This document shows, piece after piece, positions 54,424 to 63,223 of a stretch of 64,000 bases of DNA (position 1 is its first letter; the number at the start of each line of letters is the position of its first letter). Below the pieces are notes generated by a model. The model was not told where the DNA came from, made no database searches, and was given only the letters and a program-made list of their open reading frames with translations. Made by a program: the position numbers and the translations under genes. Source of the DNA: Roseovarius aestuarii (lineage in GTDB: Bacteria > Pseudomonadota > Alphaproteobacteria > Rhodobacterales > Rhodobacteraceae); contig JAPWHL010000013.1 in assembly GCA_027214255.1 (NCBI GenBank), positions 62,001 to 126,000 of the forward strand, in the 5' to 3' direction.

Positions 54424-55743
54424 TCACATTGCGGCCCTTTGCGCGTTTGCAAACTGCCGTCGGTCGTTCCATTGATACCATGCCACCGCCGCAGGCAGGA
54501 ACCACGGCTTGCCGGTATAGAATGGGCGCGTGGGATGGGGCAGACCATCAAACGCGGTGCGGCCCTCGGCCAGCCCCAGCACCTTTTGCCCCACACGCAT
54601 ACCCAAGTAACTGGCCATAGATACGCCTGATCCACAATACCCCATCGCGTAATGCACGCCATCATGTATCCCCGTATGGGCCAGTTCATCAAAGCTGTAA
54701 GCGACCGTCCCGCTCCAGCTGTGCGTAATGCTATAGCCGCGCATTTCAGGAAAAATACGGCACATATGATCATAAAGACGCGGGCCGCTTTGCGCCGGGT
54801 CTGTTTCCCGCGAAGACACACGGCCCCCAAACAGGATGCGTGTTCCATCGGGTGACGGGCGATAGTAATACAGCACCTTGCACGTATCACTGGCTATCCG
54901 CCGAGTAGGAAACAATTGATCCATCAACCCCTTGGGCAATGGCTCGGTTGCGATAATATAGCTGCCGATTGGGATCACCCGGCGTTGCAGCCATGGTGTG
55001 ACCCCTGTGGTGTATCCGTTGGTGGCCACGATCACATCACGCGCGCGGACCTTACCCTTGAGTGTCTGCACATCAAAGCCAGTGGGCGTACGGGTGATCT
55101 GAGTAACCGCCGCTTGACCGGTCACATGCGCGCCGGCCCTCATAGCACTACGCAGCAGTCCCCGAAGGTACTTGGCGGGATGCAAACTGCAATGATCTGG
55201 GTATACCAAACCGCCCCAATAGCTGTCTGTACCCAGTTCGCTGCGCTGCTCGGTGCGTGGCACAGCGTGCACTGCTATACCCTCATCATGCGTCAGTATT
55301 TCGGCATCGCGCGTCAATGCCTCGTAATGCTGGGGAGTATGTGCCGCGTGAAATCGGCCACTGCGGGCAAAATCGCAGGCGATTCCCTCGCTCTGGATCC
55401 GCTCTGCAATCCACGCCAGTGCACTCGCCCCTTCGCCACGGATGGCGCGCGCCTTTTCTGCTCCGAATTTGGCCGTCAGTTTGGCCAATGATGGTTTAAC
55501 GCTGGTACTGATCTGTCCGCCATTACGGCTGCTACACCCGTATCCAGGATCGGCAGCGTCCACGACCATTGTCGAGCGCCCTGCGCGGGCGGTTTCGATT
55601 GCGGCGTTCAGGCCAGTGTATCCTGCCCCAACGACCAACACATCAACATTCGCCAGAGGCACGTCAGGCAGGACGGGTGGCGCATCCAATTGATCATGCC
55701 AGTACGGCTGATCATTGAATCCCGGCAGAAGCCCTGTTGCCAT
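54424..55743 (-). CDS. DadA/PuuB-like FAD-dependent oxidoreductase, second copy
   Basis: A 439-residue FAD enzyme: NVDVLVVGAGYTGLNAAIETARAG, GCSSRNGGQIS (FAD contact), and C-terminal GYCGSGVSMASYLGMRVGQKVLG. It belongs to the gamma-glutamylputrescine oxidoreductase-like group. The start at 55743 follows GAAGGG; an in-frame start nine codons upstream is possible. It lies between the MocR regulator and the transporter 3 operon, with an ATTGGT-N34-ACCAAT element immediately upstream. Confidence 0.9.
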   Translation of the reverse strand: MATGLLPGFNDQPYWHDQLDAPPVLPDVPLANVDVLVVGAGYTGLNAAIETARAGRSTMVVDAADPGYGCSSRNGGQISTSVKPSLAKLTAKFGAEKARAIRGEGASALAWIAERIQSEGIACDFARSGRFHAAHTPQHYEALTRDAEILTHDEGIAVHAVPRTEQRSELGTDSYWGGLVYPDHCSLHPAKYLRGLLRSAMRAGAHVTGQAAVTQITRTPTGFDVQTLKGKVRARDVIVATNGYTTGVTPWLQRRVIPIGSYIIATEPLPKGLMDQLFPTRRIASDTCKVLYYYRPSPDGTRILFGGRVSSRETDPAQSGPRLYDHMCRIFPEMRGYSITHSWSGTVAYSFDELAHTGIHDGVHYAMGYCGSGVSMASYLGMRVGQKVLGLAEGRTAFDGLPHPTRPFYTGKPWFLPAAVAWYQWNDRRQFANAQRAAM

Positions 55744-55793
55744 TACACCGTACCCTTCATATGAGAACACTCCAGCGCCGACATTATGGGCCT

Positions 55794-55839
55794 ATTGGTC
55801 CTGATTTCATATCCATTGTGGATTTTTGATCAGACCAAT
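55794..55839. promoter_or_regulatory. ATTGGT-N34-ACCAAT element, copy 1
   Basis: Inverted half-sites ATTGGT (55794-55799) and ACCAAT (55834-55839), 34 bases apart, lie just upstream of the FAD oxidoreductase gene. An identical spacing occurs at 57335-57380 upstream of the MocR gene. In both copies the pair extends by one base to ATTGGTC on the left, and both contain TGGAT plus a T-run near the centre. Probable MocR operator. Confidence 0.5.
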
Positions 55840-57320
55840 TATTCGCGCAAGGCTGGCAAGTTGCACAAAACGTCAATTCCTTTGGCAATACTATCCGGCT
55901 GGCTGCTTCCGAATCCCAGTACGAGTCCTTTTTGTTCAATCGGCGTCAGACAGTATTGACTGAGCGGGGCGACAATCACCCCTTTGGCACGGGCCTGTTC
56001 GGCCACTGCCAACTCATCCACATCGGGGTCCAGGCAGGCCAGCGTATGAAATCCACTGGTTGTCGGTTGCACCTCAATGCTGGCGGGCAATGCCTGCGCC
56101 GCAGTCACCAACACATCGAAACGCGCCTTGTACAAGCGGCGCATCAGCCGGATGTGCGTTGCAAAATACCCCTCATCCATAAAGTCCGACACGGTTGCCT
56201 GCGCCGCAGTGGCCGGGCCGCTGACCCAAGAGGAAAAAGCCGTATCAAAGATGCCGATCATTCGTTCGGGCACCACAACAAAGCCAAGGCGCAATGACGG
56301 GAAAAGTGTTTTGGAAAACGTCCCGACATAAATTACCCTTCCGTGGGTATCGATGCTTTTCAGCGCGGGGTGCGGACGCGGGGCAAAGTGAAATTCGCCG
56401 TCATAATCATCCTCGACGATCAGCGCTTTGGCGTCACGCGCGGCCTGCAAAAGGTTCAGACGGCGCCGCAAAGACATGACGTGGCCCAATGGTTGCTGAT
56501 GCGAAGGCGTCACAAAAGCCAGTCGAAAATGTGGCGCCTTTTCAATCCCTTGCGAAACGCATAAACCATCCTGATCCACTGGCACCGGCACCAGTTCCGC
56601 ACCCGTCGCGACGAAGGCATTGCGCGCCCCTTTGGCACCTGGGTTTTCAAACCAAACTTTGTCACCTGCGTTCAAAAACAACTGACCGATCAGGGCGAAC
56701 GCATGCTGTGCACCGTTGGTAATAAACACCTGTTCGGGTCGGCATTGAATGCCACGTGCTGCGGCCAGATGCGATGCTATTGCCTCGCGTAGACCCGCAT
56801 GACCCTGAGGCGGACCATACCCCATGATGTCCGTGCGCTGTCCACGCAGGTGACGCGCAGATATCCGCGCCCAGTTTGCAATTGGAAATGCATCCAACGC
56901 CGGCAACCCACTCACAAACGCCTGCGGGTTATACGGTAGCCTTGCGCGCGGCGCATAACTGGAGGTGGCATGACTGACCGTATAGGACAGGCGCGGCGGG
57001 TCTTGGACCTGATGTGCATCTGCCCCGGCCGATGGCGGCGGTTGACGCGACACCAGCGTTTCACTCACAAACGTCCCCGCGCCCACATGTGACGTCACCA
57101 TGCCTTCGGCAATCAGTCGGTCGATCGCATCGATCACAGTGGTACGCGACACACCAGTTTCGCGGGCCAATGTACGACTGGCTGGAAGACGGTCTCCGGG
57201 GCGCAGGCCACCCGACAGCAAGATATCCCGCAATGCCATATAGAGCTGAACGCTCATGTTTTTACGAGATTTTCGATCCAGCTGGATTGACGACAAAACC
57301 GCGCCTGCCTCTTGTTTCAT
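55839..57320 (-). CDS. MocR/PdxR-type GntR regulator with aminotransferase-like domain
   Basis: A 493-residue regulator: N-terminal GntR winged helix (VQLYMALRDILLSGGLRPGDRLPASRTLARETGVSRTTVIDAIDRL) joined to a fold-type I aminotransferase-like domain. PLP Asp/Tyr lie in IVEDDYDGEFHF and the Lys in YVGTFSKTLFPSLRLGFVV, so it should bind PLP. Such proteins sense amines or amino acids through the cofactor. Divergent from the enolase-superfamily gene and upstream of the FAD oxidoreductase; it is expected to regulate both. Confidence 0.92.
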   Translation of the reverse strand: MKQEAGAVLSSIQLDRKSRKNMSVQLYMALRDILLSGGLRPGDRLPASRTLARETGVSRTTVIDAIDRLIAEGMVTSHVGAGTFVSETLVSRQPPPSAGADAHQVQDPPRLSYTVSHATSSYAPRARLPYNPQAFVSGLPALDAFPIANWARISARHLRGQRTDIMGYGPPQGHAGLREAIASHLAAARGIQCRPEQVFITNGAQHAFALIGQLFLNAGDKVWFENPGAKGARNAFVATGAELVPVPVDQDGLCVSQGIEKAPHFRLAFVTPSHQQPLGHVMSLRRRLNLLQAARDAKALIVEDDYDGEFHFAPRPHPALKSIDTHGRVIYVGTFSKTLFPSLRLGFVVVPERMIGIFDTAFSSWVSGPATAAQATVSDFMDEGYFATHIRLMRRLYKARFDVLVTAAQALPASIEVQPTTSGFHTLACLDPDVDELAVAEQARAKGVIVAPLSQYCLTPIEQKGLVLGFGSSQPDSIAKGIDVLCNLPALRE

Positions 57321-57334
57321 CGCTTAGACCTCCA

Positions 57335-57380
57335 ATTGGTCACTTTGTTTTGGCAAAATGGATATTTTGCGCAAACCAAT
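57335..57380. promoter_or_regulatory. ATTGGT-N34-ACCAAT element, copy 2
   Basis: ATTGGT (57335-57340) and ACCAAT (57375-57380) bracket exactly 34 bases in the 110-base gap between the divergent mocR and enolase-superfamily genes. Spacing equals that of copy 1 at 55794-55839. It is positioned to control both promoters. Confidence 0.55.
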
Positions 57381-57430
57381 ATCGTGTAACGTCACACCAA
57401 ATGACAAGCACTATTGAGGACGAACAGCGT

Positions 57431-58537
57431 ATGAAACTTACCTCTGTCGAGACTTTTTCAGACGAGTTTGTCTGTTTTGTTCGCGTCACCGGCGAGGACG
57501 GCAGTCAGGGCTGGGGGCAGGTGTCACCCTATTGCGCGGATATTACCGCCAAGGTGGTACACCGGCAGGTCGCGCGCCATGTGCTGGGCCGTGACATGCT
57601 GGACATCGACGGAGCGCTGGCCTTGGTCCGGGACCGCGAATACAAATTCCCCGGTTCATATGTACGTCGGGCGATGTGTGGTCTGGACACAGCCCTTTGG
57701 GATTGGCGCGGTCGGCGCGAAGAGTTGCCGGTTTGCACACTTCTGGGCGGCACGCCGGGACCTTTCCGTGCCTATGCCAGCTCAATGAAACGTGACATTA
57801 CTCCGGCTGATGAGGCCGACAGATTTCAACGCCTGCGCGATGCGCACGGGTTTGATGCCTTCAAGTTCCGCATTGGGGCCGAGGTGGGTTGGAATACCGA
57901 CGAATGGCCCGGACGGACGGACGAAATCGTGCCGACAATCCGACGCGCGCTGGGTGATGATGCCACCTTGTTGGTTGACGCCAACTCGTGCTACTCGCCC
58001 GACCGTGCGATCGAAGTGGGCAAGATGTTGCAAGACCATGGCGTGTCCCATTTCGAGGAACCATGCCCCTATTGGGAGTTTGACCAGACCAAGGCCGTGA
58101 CCGAGGCGCTGGACATTGACGTGACCGGGGGCGAGCAGGATTGCATGATGGCCAATTGGCAGGACATGATCACGCGCCGCGTCGTGGACATCGTGCAACC
58201 TGACGTTTGCTATATCGGTGGTATGAACCGCGCCTTGCGCGTCGCCAGACTGGCCGAAGCGGCGGGTATCCCCGTAACGCCCCACGCCGCGAACCTGTCG
58301 ATGGTCACCCTGTTTACCATGCACTTTTTGCGGGCGATCCCGAATGCGGGCAAGTATCTGGAGTTTTCCATTGAAGGCTTGGATTACTACCCTTGGCAGG
58401 ATCAGTTGTTCGTCACAGACCCTTACGAAATCACCGACGGTCAGGCAACGGTTACGGACGCGCCCGGCTGGGGTGTTGAAGTCAATCCCGAGTGGCTGAG
58501 CAAATCGACGTATGAGTGCAGTGCTCTAGAGTCCTAG
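57431..58537 (+). CDS. Enolase-superfamily protein (mandelate racemase subgroup)
   Basis: A 368-residue barrel enzyme. Metal ligands are apparent in LLVDANSCYS (Asp), HFEEPCPYWE (Glu) and VTGGEQDCMM (Glu). FKFRIGAEVGW supplies a K-x-R at the end of the second strand and VTPHAANLSM the general-base His, as in acid-sugar dehydratases and racemases. The 54-residue longer reading frame is rejected because GAGGA precedes the ATG at 57431. Divergent from MocR and likely under its control. Substrate unknown; racemisation or dehydration of a carboxylic acid is expected. Confidence 0.9.
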   Translation: MKLTSVETFSDEFVCFVRVTGEDGSQGWGQVSPYCADITAKVVHRQVARHVLGRDMLDIDGALALVRDREYKFPGSYVRRAMCGLDTALWDWRGRREELPVCTLLGGTPGPFRAYASSMKRDITPADEADRFQRLRDAHGFDAFKFRIGAEVGWNTDEWPGRTDEIVPTIRRALGDDATLLVDANSCYSPDRAIEVGKMLQDHGVSHFEEPCPYWEFDQTKAVTEALDIDVTGGEQDCMMANWQDMITRRVVDIVQPDVCYIGGMNRALRVARLAEAAGIPVTPHAANLSMVTLFTMHFLRAIPNAGKYLEFSIEGLDYYPWQDQLFVTDPYEITDGQATVTDAPGWGVEVNPEWLSKSTYECSALES

Positions 58538-58541
58538 AGCA
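58522..58541 (+). terminator. Hairpin at the 3' end of the enolase-superfamily gene
   Basis: TGCTCTAG (58522-58529) pairs perfectly with CTAGAGCA (58534-58541) around AGTC, overlapping the stop codon. No U-tract, so termination is only possible. Confidence 0.35.
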
Positions 58542-58589
58542 CCGCGAACATCCCGCTAAAAGCAAAGAGGGTTTCGACCCTAAACTGCG

Positions 58590-58916
58590 TTAACCTGCGC
58601 TTTGACGTTCGATATGGGCGCGCATGTGCTCGGCCTCTTGGCGGGCTTCGCGCAGACCTTCCATGGTTGCGGCCAATTCGGCCTCGGTCTGATTCAGCTG
58701 GTTGGTCAGCTCGGCCTCACGCTGTTGCAGATAGGTGATGGCCTGATCGCGGGTTTCTTCGGCTTCGTGCAGTTCCTGCGCCATCCGGTCCAATTCACCC
58801 AGATCGGATTGAGACACCCGGATAAAGCGATGCACCAGCCAGTTCGCAAACCAGCCCAAACAAAATGCAACAAATAGAATAATGGCCGTGGCAAAGATAA
58901 ACTCAGTTCTGTTCAT
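58590..58916 (-). CDS. Small membrane-anchored coiled-coil protein
   Basis: About 108 residues. One N-terminal transmembrane helix (FIFATAIILFVAFCLGWFANWLV) is followed by a charged heptad-rich helix (LGELDRMAQELHEAEETRDQAITYLQQREAELTNQLNQTEAELAATMEGLREARQEAEHMRAHIE). Its ATG at 58916 lies 14 bases inside the end of the OmpA-family gene, so it is translationally coupled. A structural or complex-forming partner of that protein is plausible; no family is recognised. Confidence 0.75.
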   Translation of the reverse strand: MNRTEFIFATAIILFVAFCLGWFANWLVHRFIRVSQSDLGELDRMAQELHEAEETRDQAITYLQQREAELTNQLNQTEAELAATMEGLREARQEAEHMRAHIERQSAG

Positions 58917-60822
58917 CGCCCGCGCCCTCGTCTGTCTCGCTGTTTTCGGTCTCTGCGTCTGTTTGACCCGCTTCGGTGTCAGCTTCAAGCGTTGTTTGCT
59001 CTTCTGACCCTTCAACCTCGCTTATGACCTTGAATTCGATCCGGCGATTCTGTTCGCGGCCTTCTTCCGTGTCATTGTCAGCAATAGGCTGGCTTTCACC
59101 ATATCCTTTGGCGGTGAAGCCCGAAGTCAGGACCCGACGCTCACGCAAGGCTTCAAGAACCGAGTTGGCACGTTGCTGGCTAAGCTGTTCGTTCATTGTT
59201 TCGCGGCCCTGGCTGTCTGTATGCCCACCAATTTCAATGCGCAGATCGCCACATTTCTCCAATACTTCAGCGATATCGTCCATGATCGCAGCTCCGCTGC
59301 TGTCAATCGCCGTTCCACCAGGCTCAAAGTTGATTTTACGCTCTGACTGAATCTCGGCGATCATCGCAATGCATTCTTCCGGGGTTGGTATACTGGCAAT
59401 CGGGTCCAGCTTTTCGCGATAGGTTACGTCGATGTCGAATTTTTCGGCTTCACTCAGCTTTTCGGCCAAAAGCCCTGCTATTTGCGCGCTGGCATCTTTG
59501 CGTCCGGTGTTTCCACTTACGCTCAAAGAGGTTGGGGTAACTGTAACTGCACCGTTTGACAGATATGACAGAGTTTCCAAGCCCGTCAGAACGCGCACAG
59601 GCCAAACCTCGGGCAAACCTTCTGCGACACGGACCTGCGTGTAAACGCTTCCCGAAGCAAACCGGGCACGGGCAAAACTATCTACGGTATCACGCATCCG
59701 GTCGCTGCCAACCTTGCCGCGCAACTGCACCAAGCCCTCGGGGGACAAAGTGACCGTGAATTCGGGAATAACGGGTGCGCTGTCATCATCTGGCGGAGGT
59801 AATATGGCATGCAGGGCGAAGACCTCGGGCAGATCGCTTTGCAATCTACCCACAACATCATCAAACAAGGCTTCCTCGGTGCCCTGAGCCGCCAAAAGGG
59901 AAATATCGGCATCTGCAAACGTCACGCTTCCGCCACCCAGTTTGGCCAGTGCGGCAATAGCCAGTTCACCGGCGCGGCCCCATTGCGGGGTAGGCACACC
60001 CAAGCCAATCACGCAATCCACATCGCCTTGCAGTCCAGCGGCGCGTGCCGCGGTCAAAATAGAGAGACGGGCCTCTTCTGTGTCGGCCGAGCAAGCATCA
60101 AACTGCGCGGTTCCATCCTCAATAAGAAACCGCAAAGTAAACGGTGTAATAACCGGGCGCGGCGCCGAGATATTCAACGAAACTTTGACATCGCTGGACA
60201 CGCGACGCCCCAACTGCTCCTCCAGTTCCTGTTTTTCTTCGGGGCTGTCGGCCATCGTCGTGACGGACACTTGACCAGCCGCCACCGAAATTTTTGCCCG
60301 CGGCAAGCTTTTGAGCGCACGCAGCGCATAGTTCAAGGACGGCTCCCAAGAATCGGCGACGGGATAGTCAGCAGAATCCAGCAAATCTGCGACTTCATCC
60401 CCCGATGCCGCCGCATGCACATCCTTCAAAAACGCTTCGCGATCCGTTTCAGCCGGAATCAACCCGATCAGCGAAATGCCAGAACCGTTGCGCAGAATCT
60501 CAATCGAAAAGCGGGGCGGGGCCAGTACGGCACTGTCTTCGATCAACATCTGGTCAATGACACGCGCGGCATCAACAACGCCACCGGCGACGGACAAGGC
60601 GTTAAACCGCTTTGCTTCGCTGGGGGCCGTACCGCCAAGGAACACCTGCAATCCGTCTGAATCGACCTCGGTCCACGTCAGCCCTTCGCGGTCAAGCGCA
60701 GCGCGCACCCCTCCGCGCGAGTTATCCTCGATCACTGTCACCGCAAACCCGGCGGCCACCCAACACACAATCGCTGACAAAACAAATGTCCCGGCAATCG
60801 TAAAGATCGAAGATAAACGCAT
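58903..60822 (-). CDS. OmpA-family cell-envelope protein
   Basis: A 639-residue protein: an N-terminal helix (IFTIAGTFVLSAIVCWVAAGFAV) acts as anchor or signal. It is followed by a long region with repeated BON-like segments, an OmpA C-terminal peptidoglycan-binding domain (INFEPGGTAIDSSGAAIMDDIAEVLEKC, then IEIGGHTDSQGRETMNEQLSQQRANSVLEALRE) and a Glu-rich tail. Peptidoglycan Asp/Arg contact residues are present (HTDSQG, SQQRA). Probably bridges membrane and wall. Alphaproteobacterial in style; precise role unknown. Confidence 0.88.
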   Translation of the reverse strand: MRLSSIFTIAGTFVLSAIVCWVAAGFAVTVIEDNSRGGVRAALDREGLTWTEVDSDGLQVFLGGTAPSEAKRFNALSVAGGVVDAARVIDQMLIEDSAVLAPPRFSIEILRNGSGISLIGLIPAETDREAFLKDVHAAASGDEVADLLDSADYPVADSWEPSLNYALRALKSLPRAKISVAAGQVSVTTMADSPEEKQELEEQLGRRVSSDVKVSLNISAPRPVITPFTLRFLIEDGTAQFDACSADTEEARLSILTAARAAGLQGDVDCVIGLGVPTPQWGRAGELAIAALAKLGGGSVTFADADISLLAAQGTEEALFDDVVGRLQSDLPEVFALHAILPPPDDDSAPVIPEFTVTLSPEGLVQLRGKVGSDRMRDTVDSFARARFASGSVYTQVRVAEGLPEVWPVRVLTGLETLSYLSNGAVTVTPTSLSVSGNTGRKDASAQIAGLLAEKLSEAEKFDIDVTYREKLDPIASIPTPEECIAMIAEIQSERKINFEPGGTAIDSSGAAIMDDIAEVLEKCGDLRIEIGGHTDSQGRETMNEQLSQQRANSVLEALRERRVLTSGFTAKGYGESQPIADNDTEEGREQNRRIEFKVISEVEGSEEQTTLEADTEAGQTDAETENSETDEGAGDEQN

Positions 60823-60883
60823 ACACTGGCCTGATATTGTTGCGGGCTCTCTTCTCTTTAGGCAGGCCAGCGGCCAAGTTCAA

Positions 60884-61849
60884 TCACACGAAAAGCGCAA
60901 CGGCGAAAAACAGCAAGGGCAACAGGCCCGCATCCCGATTGGACCTGAACAGCATCAGCAGGCCTTTCGTGTCGTCCGTGTCCAAGCGCGTCAGTTGCCA
61001 CAACAGGTGAAGGCCCAGCGCCCACGGCCCTAAAAGTGCCACCAGAACCGCCATCGGATCGCCCCCCCGCGCGGCCAGAATAACAGCTGCCATCATCAAG
61101 ATAACGGTCGCGACCAGAAACCGGCGCAACCAGATGGGCGAGTGTTCACCAAACAACCTCGCGGTGGATTTCACCCCTATCAAGGCATCGTCCTCGGCAT
61201 CTTGGTGGGCATAGATCGTGTCATAGAACAACGTCCATGCAATACCTGCGAGGTACAAGATGACTGCTGGCCACTCCAAACGCCCGGTGTGAGCGGTCCA
61301 TGCCAAAAGAGCGCCCCAGTTAAATGCAAGCCCCAAGAACACCTGAGGCCACCATGTGAACCGCTTGGCAAAGGGATAGATCGCTACCGGAATCAGAGAC
61401 AAGATGCCCAGCACAATGGCCATCGGTGGAAAAGTCAGCAGAATGCAAAGCCCAATCAATGCCTGAACCGCCAACCAAACCAGCGCACCTTTCACGCTGA
61501 CCTGCCCTGAAGGAATGGGTCGCAGGGCCGTGCGGGCAACGCTGCCATCGATATGGCGGTCTGTGATATCATTCCACGTGCAACCCGCACCGCGCATTAA
61601 AAACGCGCCGACGCCACACCCTGCAAAAATCCACAGGTCCATCCAGCGTGCTTGCCCGTCGTGCAACATCGCCAACGTCAAGCCCCACCAACACGGCAAA
61701 AGCAATAACCAAGTTCCAATCGGTCGATCCGCACGACTAAGGCGCAGATAGGGGCGGGTTGCAGGTGGGGCGGCACGATCCACCCAATTACCGCGCACGG
61801 CATCGGCAACAGTTGTATCAGGCTCTGGCGTTGGACCCGGCTGGCTCAT
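60884..61849 (-). CDS. ubiA: 4-Hydroxybenzoate polyprenyltransferase
   Basis: Integral membrane prenyltransferase of ubiquinone synthesis, about 321 residues and eight or nine helices. The two Asp-rich motifs are CTWNDITDRHIDGSV and LFYDTIYAHQDAEDDALIG; DRPIGTWLLLLPCWWGL is the family N-terminal block. The ATG at 61849 abuts the divergent rsmE start. A GTG at 61798 (RGNWVDRAAPP) also matches homologues and would free more upstream space. Confidence 0.94.
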   Translation of the reverse strand: MSQPGPTPEPDTTVADAVRGNWVDRAAPPATRPYLRLSRADRPIGTWLLLLPCWWGLTLAMLHDGQARWMDLWIFAGCGVGAFLMRGAGCTWNDITDRHIDGSVARTALRPIPSGQVSVKGALVWLAVQALIGLCILLTFPPMAIVLGILSLIPVAIYPFAKRFTWWPQVFLGLAFNWGALLAWTAHTGRLEWPAVILYLAGIAWTLFYDTIYAHQDAEDDALIGVKSTARLFGEHSPIWLRRFLVATVILMMAAVILAARGGDPMAVLVALLGPWALGLHLLWQLTRLDTDDTKGLLMLFRSNRDAGLLPLLFFAVALFV

Positions 61850-62596
61850 ATGGTGCGTCCTATGACGACTGCAAAAATCAGACTGTATGTAGATCACCCA
61901 TTGGGGTCAGGGCAATCGGTTCCTCTGAACCGCGATCAGGCGCATTACCTGTTCGGGGTGATGCGGCTGGGCGTGGGCGCACAGGTGTTGCTGTTTAACG
62001 GCCACGATGGCGAATGGCAGGCCGAGGTTGTTCAGGCTGGAAAACGCGGTGGAGTTTTACGCGCAGATGCGCAAACGCGCATCTTACAGATGCCGCCCGA
62101 CCTGTGGCTATTGTTTGCGCCAATCAAGAAAGCGCGCACCGATTTCATCGTCGAAAAGGCGACCGAGATGGGTGCCGCCCGCATTTGCGCCGTGCAAACA
62201 GCCCATACGAACGCCGACCGCATCCGGCAGGACAGGTTGCAAGCGCATGCCATCGAGGCGGCAGAGCAATGTGGCGGCACCTATGTGCCCCCTGTTGATG
62301 ATCTACAACGGCTGGACCGCCTGTTGGATGGCTGGAACGCATCCCGGCACATCCTTTTTTGTGATGAAGGGCTGGCGGGACAAGCACCTGCGCTGATCAG
62401 CGACCTGACGAGCACATCTGTGCCATGGGCGATCTTGATCGGTCCCGAAGGCGGCTTTTCCGAGGCCGAACGCGCCCGCCTGCATGCCCTACCCCACGCC
62501 CATGCTATCAGTCTGGGCCCCCGCATCCTGCGCGCGGATACCGCCGCCGTAGCGGCGCTTACCCTATGGCAAAGCGCGCTGGGGGATTGGGGATGA
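61850..62596 (+). CDS. rsmE: 16S rRNA (uracil1498-N3)-methyltransferase
   Basis: SPOUT-class enzyme, 248 residues (244 from the ATG at 61862, which may be the real start). It has an N-terminal PUA-like domain (IRLYVDHPLGSGQSVPLNRDQAHYLFGVMRL). SPOUT signatures are AWAILIGPEGGFSEAERARLH and ISLGPRILRADTAAVAALTL, forming the SAM knot. FVVEKATEMGAARI-type residues (DFIVEKATEMGAARI) are typical. It overlaps the next gene by four bases. Confidence 0.94.
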   Translation: MVRPMTTAKIRLYVDHPLGSGQSVPLNRDQAHYLFGVMRLGVGAQVLLFNGHDGEWQAEVVQAGKRGGVLRADAQTRILQMPPDLWLLFAPIKKARTDFIVEKATEMGAARICAVQTAHTNADRIRQDRLQAHAIEAAEQCGGTYVPPVDDLQRLDRLLDGWNASRHILFCDEGLAGQAPALISDLTSTSVPWAILIGPEGGFSEAERARLHALPHAHAISLGPRILRADTAAVAALTLWQSALGDWG

Positions 62597-63120
62597 GTTT
62601 TGTTCGACCTCAAGCTCGGGCCGCTTTGAGCCGTTGGCGGGCCGTATTAATCTGGGCTGCTGTGGCCCTGTGGGGCCTGTGGTGGACCTTCTTCAGCTAT
62701 GGGACACTTGTCTGGATCGGAGCCGCGATAGCCCTCGTCGGTAGTGCGATGGCGGTAGCGGCGGTTCAAAGGATGCGCTTTGGTCGTGATACTGGCGCGC
62801 CGGGCGTGGTTCGGGTGGATGAAGGGGCGATCGCTTACTTCGGGCCTCTGACGGGCGGCGTTGTGGCGCGTTCTGAGTTAACTGGTCTGGCACTGGATCG
62901 GACCGGACAGCCCGCGCATTGGGTGCTCAGCCAACCCGGCCAGCCCGATGTCATGATCCCTCTGGGTGCCGAAGGTGCCGATGATCTGTTTGACGCGTTC
63001 GCAGCCCTGCCCGGCATGCGCACCGAACGGATGCTGGCCGAAATGCGCCGCGACACCCCCGGCCATGTGGCGATCTGGCATCGCGCCGATCACCCACCAC
63101 AGCACCTGCGACTAAGTTGA
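62593..63120 (+). CDS. Conserved membrane protein of unknown function
   Basis: About 175 residues. Two transmembrane helices ([23 protein letters not shown] and [21 protein letters not shown]) are followed by a cytosolic beta-rich part ([25 protein letters not shown]...[15 protein letters not shown]). No catalytic motif is evident. The start at 62593 overlaps the rsmE stop (ATGA); the longer frame lacks a distinct start. Its position between rsmE and gshA is common in Rhodobacteraceae. Confidence 0.82.
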   Translation: MSFVRPQARAALSRWRAVLIWAAVALWGLWWTFFSYGTLVWIGAAIALVGSAMAVAAVQRMRFGRDTGAPGVVRVDEGAIAYFGPLTGGVVARSELTGLALDRTGQPAHWVLSQPGQPDVMIPLGAEGADDLFDAFAALPGMRTERMLAEMRRDTPGHVAIWHRADHPPQHLRLS

Positions 63121-63223
63121 GTGCTGCTTGCATGTCCGCCATCCGCGCGCCTTTCGCGGGTTGACACCCCGCGCTTGGCGCATCACCACTAATTGCCTAA
63201 ACTTTGCACGGGAGCGTTGCCTC

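Noticed and set aside
57014..57430. N-terminal extension of the enolase-superfamily frame
   Set aside because: It overlaps the mocR gene antisense, has no family match, and the ATG at 57431 has its own ribosome site.
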